Source: Pseudoalteromonas spongiae UST010723-006 (GTDB lineage: Bacteria; Pseudomonadota; Gammaproteobacteria; Enterobacterales; Alteromonadaceae). From it: DNA of 64,000 bases. The DNA lies in contig NZ_CP011040.1 of the NCBI RefSeq assembly GCF_000238255.3, forward strand, positions 930,001-994,000, read 5' to 3'. How positions within the stretch are numbered: position 1 is the stretch's first letter; every line of letters begins with the position of its first letter. The position numbers were made by a program, and so were the translations under genes. The notes beneath the pieces are model-generated. The model did not search any database and was not told where the DNA came from. It saw only the letters and a list, made by a program, of their open reading frames with translations. Below are positions 58,379-64,000 of the stretch, piece after piece.

Positions 58379-58771
58379 ATGAAACAATTATTGATCCTTA
58401 TTTGTTTTATCGCATTCAGTGCCGTAGCTAACGACAAAGCCTATGAACAAAGTGCAAATAACTGGCTTGAACTGATTGATAGTGGCGATTATCAGGCTTC
58501 GTGGCAAGACACCAGTGATCGCTTTAAAAATCAAGTCAGTGAAGCACAGTGGCAACTTGCCCTAGAGCAAGTACGCACCCCATTAGGTAAAGTCGTAAAG
58601 CGAAGCCCGCTTGATAGTACTCGTCACACTAGCCTGCCAGGTATGCCAGATGGCACATACCAAGTAATGCAATTTAGCACACAGTATGAAAATAAGCGCG
58701 AAAGTATCGAAACCTTGTCTATGACATTGATTGATGGAAAATGGCAAGCAATCGGTTATTTTATTAAATAA
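58379..58771 (+). CDS. DUF4019 family secreted protein
   Basis: 130 residues. Signal peptide (MKQLLILICFIAFSAVA) followed by a small alpha/beta domain with SANNWLELIDSGDYQASWQD, QWQLALEQVRTPLGKVVKRS and the C-terminal TLIDGKWQAIGYFIK, the pattern of DUF4019 proteins. Function unknown; likely periplasmic or secreted. ATG 58379 has AAGG upstream and gives the signal peptide directly, so the longer frame from 58346 is not used. A stem-loop follows the gene. Confidence 0.87.
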   Translation: MKQLLILICFIAFSAVANDKAYEQSANNWLELIDSGDYQASWQDTSDRFKNQVSEAQWQLALEQVRTPLGKVVKRSPLDSTRHTSLPGMPDGTYQVMQFSTQYENKRESIETLSMTLIDGKWQAIGYFIK

Positions 58772-58819
58772 GTCACTAACAGACTGCATTTCCTCGTCAC
58801 TCTTAGCTAACACATTCAA

Positions 58820-58845
58820 TGGATAGCAAACTATGTTGCTATCCA
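58820..58845. terminator. stem-loop between convergent DUF4019 and chemoreceptor genes
   Basis: TGGATAGCAA / TTGCTATCCA, a 10-bp stem with a 6-base loop that includes the stop codon of the poly-HAMP chemoreceptor gene. Probably a two-way terminator, although T runs are short. Confidence 0.55.
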
Positions 58846-61800
58846 ACTTTAAAAAAGTTCACTTCATCCACCATGCGCTTGGTTTCTTCATTTAGCGCGG
58901 CTGCAGAGCTGGCAATCTGTTCTACCATTGCGGCATTTTGTTGCGTACTTTCTTCAATATTTGTAACAGCAAATTTTATTTCATTAAAGCTTGCTGTTTG
59001 TCGTTTATTTGCTTCGGCAATTTCTTCCATTTTCTCGTTAGCATTAGTAATCGAGTGTGCGATACCGACAAGTGCTTCACTTGATTGATCAACATGCAAG
59101 TTACCATGTGATACCTGCTCAACACTCGATGTAATCAACGATTTTATTTCGTTCGCGGATTGTGCGCTACGTTGTGCAAGGCTTCTTACTTCGCTTGCCA
59201 CCACACTAAAACCGCGACCGTGCTCCCCCGCTCGTGCAGCTTCTACCGCCGCGTTCAGTGCAAGCAAATTAGTTTGGAACGCAATTTCATCGATAACTCC
59301 AATAATATTTTTAATACGGTCGCTCGACGCACTCACTTGTTGCATCGTTTCTTTTGCCTCAAGCGCAATAACCTGCCCGTTTTGCGCACTAGTTTGCATC
59401 GTTAGCATTAGTTGCTCGGTATCCAGTAAGTTAGATTGCGCGACTTTTGCTGATTCATGCACTCGCTGCACGCTCACACTCGTTTGTTCTACCGCGCTTG
59501 CCTGGGATTCAGTTCGGCGTCTCAAATCTTCATTTGCATGCGCAATTTCATGCACACTATTCGACACAGACTGCGCTAGGTTTAGTAAATTTGATAACAG
59601 CGAGTTCAACTTACCAACTGAGGTGTTTGCGTTATCTTTCAAACGTTTAAATTGACCATCATAGTGAGTCGTAACACTGGCTCTTAGATCTCCCGCAACC
59701 AAGCTTTCAAATAGGTGGTCTAAATCGTTGAGTACTCGGCTAACAACAACAATAATCTCATTTACACCATCACTTAGTTGTAAAAAGCAACCTTGTTTAT
59801 TGGCGCTATCAATGCGTTTATCTAAGTTGCCTAACTGTAACGCGCTGATAACATCTTGAACTTCGACCTCTATAACTTGGCTTAGCTGTTCAAGTGATTT
59901 ATTTATATTCATTTTTAGGGTGTTGAATTCACCGCTATAGTTGCCATTTACATGTATGCTTAGATTGCCGTTCGCCAGCGCATTAGCAACCGAGTTGAGC
60001 TCACTGATAACATTTTGATTAAGCGCTACTAAGTTATTTAACGAATTACTTAGCGACAAGAAAAAACCTGATTTGTCTTCAGTATTTATACGTTTCGTCA
60101 ATTCGCCCGATAAACAACTTTGCACTATTTCTGTAATTTCATTCTCGATGATGTGATTAAGCGTAGAAATGGTTTTATTAGCGTTAAGTTGTAAGCGTGC
60201 GTACGCACCTTCATATTCCCCGTCTATTGTTACTGCCAAGTAACCTTGTGCTAAATTGTCAAAAACTTTGTCGACTTCATCTATCACATTGCGGTTAATC
60301 TGTTGTAATTTGTTAATGCTTTGCGTAAGGGTTAAAAAGCCGCCTTGTTTATTTTTCTCATTAATAGATACATCTAACTCGCCTGACGTCGCACAATCCA
60401 CCAGCTGTTGAATATCTTTTTCAATAATTTGCTGTAACGTATCGCGACAATCGATAGCCGAATCCAGTAAAACCGCAAATTCCCCTTGTAGTTGGTTAGT
60501 ATACTGATTGCTTAAATTGCCACACGCTAAATCATTAACAACGGTTGATATTGCACTAAATGAGCGATTACAGGTTTGAACCGTGCTGTTTACATCATCT
60601 TTTAGTTGCCCAAGCTGTCCTTGTAAATTCCTACTAATGGTATTTGAAAAGTCACCCTTTTTTACCGCCGACATCACCTTTCGTATTTCCCCAACGCCTA
60701 TGCCTACCTGATTGCCTGCTGTTTCAATTTGCGATACTACCTTTGCCAAGTCACCATTGTACTTTCCGCTGTAGTTAATTTGGTTGTATTGGCCATTCGC
60801 TAACGCATTACTCATATTGCCTATTTCACTAAACGCATTGCCTAAGTTTTCAAGTAATGCGTTGATACTTTTAGCGGTTTGACCTATTTCATCGTGTTGA
60901 TTAACTGCAATTCGTAAACTGTAATCGTTGTCTCGTTGTATTTGCTGAATCGTTAGTTGAATGATGTTCAACGCCTTTTTAAATGAATGCGCAATTACAA
61001 AACCAATAATTAAACTGACCAGTAAAAATGCAAGCGCTGTATATAACGCATTTTGTAATGCCTGCTCTGTGCTATTTAAATTTTGTTTTGCAGTATTAGT
61101 TATTTCAGTTGCCAAGGCCTTAATAAGCCCATTAACCAATTTTATTTCGTCCGTTGCACTGGCAAACCAGGTTTTTGCATCAACATGTGGCAAGATAACG
61201 GCGGTAGCGAGTCGCTTACTAATGGCGCTTTTTTGATTACCTGTAATGTCTCGATCAGCGCTTAATCGGCTCACATCATTTAGAAGCGCCGAAAATACAT
61301 GCGCGGGTAAATACGGCTTCATATTCAATACAATCGCACTCACCTCATCAATTGACTGCGTACTCAAAGCGTCTTGACTGAGTAACAGCAGTAATGATTT
61401 TTTATCGTTCCTAAGTTCAACGTTATTAGTAAATGTAGCGGTCATTGCCTTTACGTTTACCACTTGTGGGTCAGTTTTTAGCGCCTCAAAACGCTTCAAA
61501 TAATCGTTATTGGCATAATGGGTAAACTGCTTTTCACGCTTTCGTATTTCGGCTAAAAAGCGATTTACGGCTTCTGCACGCTGTGGCGTGTAATCACCTT
61601 TTGCAAATACCCCGTTTAAGGCGCCGCGCACTTGACCCAAATGCTCTTTTAACCAAATTAACTGAATTGACGATTTAAATTTAGCTGACAACTCTGGCTC
61701 AGTAATATAAACCGATAGCTTTTCAGTCAAGGTAATGGCATCTGCGTTAATTGCAGAATAAAAGTGAAAAAAGCCAGAGTCAGGTACTAGTGCATCCACT

Positions 61801-62195
61801 TTTTCTCTTATGTTCATGCGTTCAGAAAGCGTCTTTTGTAATTGCTGTATAACGTCGAGTGAATGTTTGTTCAGTGAAAGTGACTGTATCTTATCGATTT
61901 TCAATAAGAGTGCGTCAGCTGCGCTATCGGCATTTTTACGTTGCAATTGCAATGCTTGTTTACCTTGAGTGCCACCAGAACCTAAGTACCCGGCACTCAA
62001 CCCGCGCTCTACCGCAAAGTTATGTGCTAAATTATTAAGTAATTGTGTTAACTCAATAACCTCGTTTATATGAGTTTGAGCTGTCACTTGTACTTCGCTG
62101 TTTTTATTTAATTGGTAAATTAAAAATCCACTAAGCACACTGGGAATAAGCAAAATAAGAAGGAGCTTAAGAACAATCGGTAGGTTTTTTAGCAT
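58839..62195 (-). CDS. methyl-accepting chemotaxis protein with NIT-like sensor and a poly-HAMP array
   Basis: About 1,118 residues. First membrane helix ([20 protein letters not shown]), a periplasmic nitrate/nitrite-sensing (NIT)-type domain ([30 protein letters not shown] to about residue 350), a second membrane helix ([19 protein letters not shown]), then about ten HAMP-like units (roughly residues 410-850) and a signalling domain with [26 protein letters not shown]. Units alternate between [18 protein letters not shown] and [19 protein letters not shown] types. No pentapeptide tail. ATG 62195 is chosen because AGGG lies nine bases upstream; earlier in-frame ATGs at 62204 and 62219 are poorly spaced. 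It may sense nitrate or a related ligand. The array resembles the poly-HAMP of Aer2-like receptors but is longer. Confidence 0.9.
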   Translation of the reverse strand: MLKNLPIVLKLLLILLIPSVLSGFLIYQLNKNSEVQVTAQTHINEVIELTQLLNNLAHNFAVERGLSAGYLGSGGTQGKQALQLQRKNADSAADALLLKIDKIQSLSLNKHSLDVIQQLQKTLSERMNIREKVDALVPDSGFFHFYSAINADAITLTEKLSVYITEPELSAKFKSSIQLIWLKEHLGQVRGALNGVFAKGDYTPQRAEAVNRFLAEIRKREKQFTHYANNDYLKRFEALKTDPQVVNVKAMTATFTNNVELRNDKKSLLLLLSQDALSTQSIDEVSAIVLNMKPYLPAHVFSALLNDVSRLSADRDITGNQKSAISKRLATAVILPHVDAKTWFASATDEIKLVNGLIKALATEITNTAKQNLNSTEQALQNALYTALAFLLVSLIIGFVIAHSFKKALNIIQLTIQQIQRDNDYSLRIAVNQHDEIGQTAKSINALLENLGNAFSEIGNMSNALANGQYNQINYSGKYNGDLAKVVSQIETAGNQVGIGVGEIRKVMSAVKKGDFSNTISRNLQGQLGQLKDDVNSTVQTCNRSFSAISTVVNDLACGNLSNQYTNQLQGEFAVLLDSAIDCRDTLQQIIEKDIQQLVDCATSGELDVSINEKNKQGGFLTLTQSINKLQQINRNVIDEVDKVFDNLAQGYLAVTIDGEYEGAYARLQLNANKTISTLNHIIENEITEIVQSCLSGELTKRINTEDKSGFFLSLSNSLNNLVALNQNVISELNSVANALANGNLSIHVNGNYSGEFNTLKMNINKSLEQLSQVIEVEVQDVISALQLGNLDKRIDSANKQGCFLQLSDGVNEIIVVVSRVLNDLDHLFESLVAGDLRASVTTHYDGQFKRLKDNANTSVGKLNSLLSNLLNLAQSVSNSVHEIAHANEDLRRRTESQASAVEQTSVSVQRVHESAKVAQSNLLDTEQLMLTMQTSAQNGQVIALEAKETMQQVSASSDRIKNIIGVIDEIAFQTNLLALNAAVEAARAGEHGRGFSVVASEVRSLAQRSAQSANEIKSLITSSVEQVSHGNLHVDQSSEALVGIAHSITNANEKMEEIAEANKRQTASFNEIKFAVTNIEESTQQNAAMVEQIASSAAALNEETKRMVDEVNFFKVG

Positions 62196-62296
62196 TGTGT
62201 GCATCCCTAAGTTTGGCAAGCAAAGCAGTTAAATGATACGACTCCTCTTTCACAATAGTTTAATTTCAGCAAAACAATATTTATTTATACAAATTA

Positions 62297-62606
62297 GGGT
62301 CTGTTGACCTTTCAAGTTCGTTTTTGCAGCTGTTTGATTGGCTTTTATACAAGGCAGAGGCTGCGTGGCATAGTTATTCTATGTGAGTTAGCCGATAACA
62401 CAGTAGAAAAGCCAATCAAGCGCTGCCTAAGGGTTCTATTGAACCTACATTTCTCATTTTTACTTAAATGGATTTAGGTAAGGGGCGAAGGCACGACGCG
62501 GAAGGTTTGCTCGGTATTCACTTAGATTACTGAGCCACACATCTAGCGCCGCGATAAAAGCACGCTCTAAAAGAACAAAAATAGGACAGCAAAGTTCAAC
62601 AGACCC
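62297..62606. mobile_element. ~310-bp non-coding inverted-repeat element (MITE-like)
   Basis: Bounded by terminal inverted repeats GGGTCTGTTGACCTTTC and GAAAGTTCAACAGACCC-type (16 of 17 matching), flanked on both sides by TA. An internal inverted repeat (62326-62346 with 62407-62426, GATTGGCTTTT / AAAAGCCAATC) makes it highly foldable. No transposase frame is inside. It occupies the gap between the chemoreceptor and helicase genes. Confidence 0.7.
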
Positions 62607-62643
62607 TAATTATCTACTCGTAACGGATTACCAAGGCAAACAA

Positions 62644-62666
62644 AAAAGCGCGTAAAACGCGCTTTT
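62644..62666 (-). terminator. intrinsic terminator of the helicase gene
   Basis: AAAAGCGCG / CGCGCTTTT with a TAAAA loop, T run on the minus strand (TTTTTTG). It lies about 60 bases after the helicase stop. Confidence 0.8.
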
Positions 62667-62723
62667 AGATAAATTACTGTCGTAATTAACGACCATTAAA
62701 TTTAGAAACAACCATGTGCACCG

Positions 62724-63962
62724 TTAATTTTTTTTACGGCGACGATTACTGCGTTGACCTAAAATACGCTTTTTATCTCGCTGTTTGCGAGATTTTGTTG
62801 TGTTTTTTCTATCGTCTTTTGGCTCTCGGGTTAAATCCGGCTCAAATCCCGTTAACCATTGTGGGGTTAAACGTTCATCCAGTAATACTTCAATTTCTTC
62901 CAACAACCAATTTTCGTCTAGGCTCACCAGTGAAATTGCAGTTCCTGCTTTACCTGCACGCCCAGTTCTCCCAATGCGGTGTACGTAATCCTCAGCGATA
63001 TACGGCAACTCAGCATTAATCACATAATCCAAACTCGGAATATCGATGCCACGCGCCGCAACGTCGGTTGCCACTAAAACACGTAACTCGCCGGCTCGAA
63101 ACTGCTCTAGCGCTTTATTTCGTGCGCCTTGAGATTTGTCGCCATGAATAGCCGTGGTTGGTAAACCGTCTTTATTGAGTTCTTTCGCAAGTTCATCGGC
63201 ATAATTTTTGGTACGCGTAAACACCAACACTTGATGCCAGTTGTTTTTTCCTATGGTGTAAGCGATTAACTCGCGCTTTCGTTCTTCGTCTACCGCATAA
63301 AATAATTGCTCAACTTTGGTCGCTGCGGTGTTAGGAGCATCTACCCCTACACGTTTTGGCTCATTTAGCCATTGCGATACATTATTGAGTACTTGCTCAT
63401 CAACCGTTGCCGAGAATAGCAAGGTTTGTCGTGTTAGTGGCACATGACGCATTATGCGCTTAATTTCACCCATAAACCCCATATCCAGCATACGATCTGC
63501 TTCATCGAACACTAAATACGCTAAATCTGACAACGAAAGTGTGCCTTTAATCAAATGATCGAGTAAACGGCCGGGCGTTGCTACAACAATTTGCGCGCCT
63601 TGTTTAAGTTGTTTTTCTTGTGGTCCAATATTTGCGCCACCGTACAAACACGCAACGTTCAATCCGCAGTTTTCACTGTACTGAGTACTCGCCTTTGCAA
63701 CTTGTTGCGCAAGCTCTCGTGTTGGCACTAAGATTAAGGCACTTACCGTATTCGATATCGGCTGACGTGATAACAGCTTATCGATAATGGGTAACATAAA
63801 CGCTGCCGTTTTACCGGTTCCTGTTTGCGCGTGCGCAATGATATCGTGGCCGGCCATAATCTCTGGAATAGCCAATGATTGAATAGGCGTGGCCGTATGG
63901 TAATCCAATCGCGTTAAGGTCTCGGACAAGTGAGAATTTAGGTTAAATGCTGAAAATGACAT
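62724..63962 (-). CDS. DEAD-box ATP-dependent RNA helicase (RhlE-like)
   Basis: 412 residues with all helicase motifs: Q motif (TPIQSLAIP), motif I AQTGTGKTAAF, Ia PTRELAQQ, Ib TPGRL, II DEADRMLDMGF, III SATVD, V ATDVAARGIDIP and VI HRIGRTGRAG. A basic C-terminal tail (KSRKQRDKKRILGQRSNRRRKKN) probably binds RNA. Such proteins unwind RNA duplexes in ribosome assembly, RNA decay or cold adaptation. The frame is open to the GTG at 63983, but ATG 63962 aligns with the usual MSFSAFNL start. It lies next to the edge of the window. Confidence 0.94.
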   Translation of the reverse strand: MSFSAFNLNSHLSETLTRLDYHTATPIQSLAIPEIMAGHDIIAHAQTGTGKTAAFMLPIIDKLLSRQPISNTVSALILVPTRELAQQVAKASTQYSENCGLNVACLYGGANIGPQEKQLKQGAQIVVATPGRLLDHLIKGTLSLSDLAYLVFDEADRMLDMGFMGEIKRIMRHVPLTRQTLLFSATVDEQVLNNVSQWLNEPKRVGVDAPNTAATKVEQLFYAVDEERKRELIAYTIGKNNWHQVLVFTRTKNYADELAKELNKDGLPTTAIHGDKSQGARNKALEQFRAGELRVLVATDVAARGIDIPSLDYVINAELPYIAEDYVHRIGRTGRAGKAGTAISLVSLDENWLLEEIEVLLDERLTPQWLTGFEPDLTREPKDDRKNTTKSRKQRDKKRILGQRSNRRRKKN

Positions 63963-64000
63963 GAGGTTACAAGTGAAAAGCACATGCGAAAAATTATACC

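Noticed and set aside
62293..62610. Complete insertion sequence
   Set aside because: No transposase frame; too short. Recorded as a MITE-like element instead.

Overview
The window looks like a chromosomal segment of a marine gammaproteobacterium of the order Alteromonadales, most likely Pseudoalteromonas or a close relative. This rests on AT-rich DNA, a hemA-prfA-prmC-sirB2-sirB1-kdsA block back to back with lolB-ispE-prs (a gammaproteobacterial arrangement), several chemoreceptors, HD-GYP regulators, and protein families common in that group (DUF4785, DUF4920, DUF2339, GbsR/MarR). No rRNA, tRNA, CRISPR array, integrase or transposase gene was seen.

Layout. 1-9.3 kb: the start of a c-type cytochrome, a TonB-dependent receptor, an ABC1-type kinase, a chemoreceptor, a lipase-like/DUF4785 gene pair, and an Lrp regulator divergent from a LysE-type exporter gene broken by a one-base frameshift. 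9.5-14.5 kb: an orphan periplasmic binding protein, a GbsR/MarR regulator preceded by a perfect FNR-type box, cytochrome bd-type oxidase genes cydAB (cioAB-like) and a small lipoprotein. 14.8-31.3 kb: an unusual accessory block. Three phage-tail-collar-like proteins, a subtilisin-like protease, a TIGR03032 protein and a ~3,560-residue repeat protein lie in one tightly spaced minus-strand operon. Next to it are a GNAT acetyltransferase, a DUF6916 protein and an aspartyl/asparaginyl beta-hydroxylase. No other phage genes are present, so this is better read as a dedicated surface or extracellular structure system than as a prophage. 31.5-42.3 kb: kdsA, a DUF819 permease, sirB1, sirB2, an HD-GYP regulator, prmC, prfA and hemA on the minus strand, divergent from lolB, ispE and prs. 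42.6-52.3 kb: a second chemoreceptor, PepSY-type and DUF4920 proteins, an RsgA-type GTPase with a leader peptide/attenuator, creA, a MacAB-like efflux system, a Yip1 protein and an HU-like protein. 52.4-64 kb: a large DUF2339 membrane protein with a small partner, an SDR, a second HD-GYP regulator, a DUF4019 protein, a chemoreceptor with an array of about ten HAMP-like units, a ~310-bp non-coding inverted-repeat element and an RhlE-type RNA helicase.

The two points most worth following up are the collar/protease/TIGR03032/giant-repeat operon with its flanking modification genes, as a candidate undescribed surface system, and the attenuator-like leader of rsgA. That leader has an 11-codon peptide with an ideal ribosome binding site, three mutually exclusive pairing segments and a final GC hairpin with a T-rich tail. 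Functions of the accessory system are inferred from families and gene order only.
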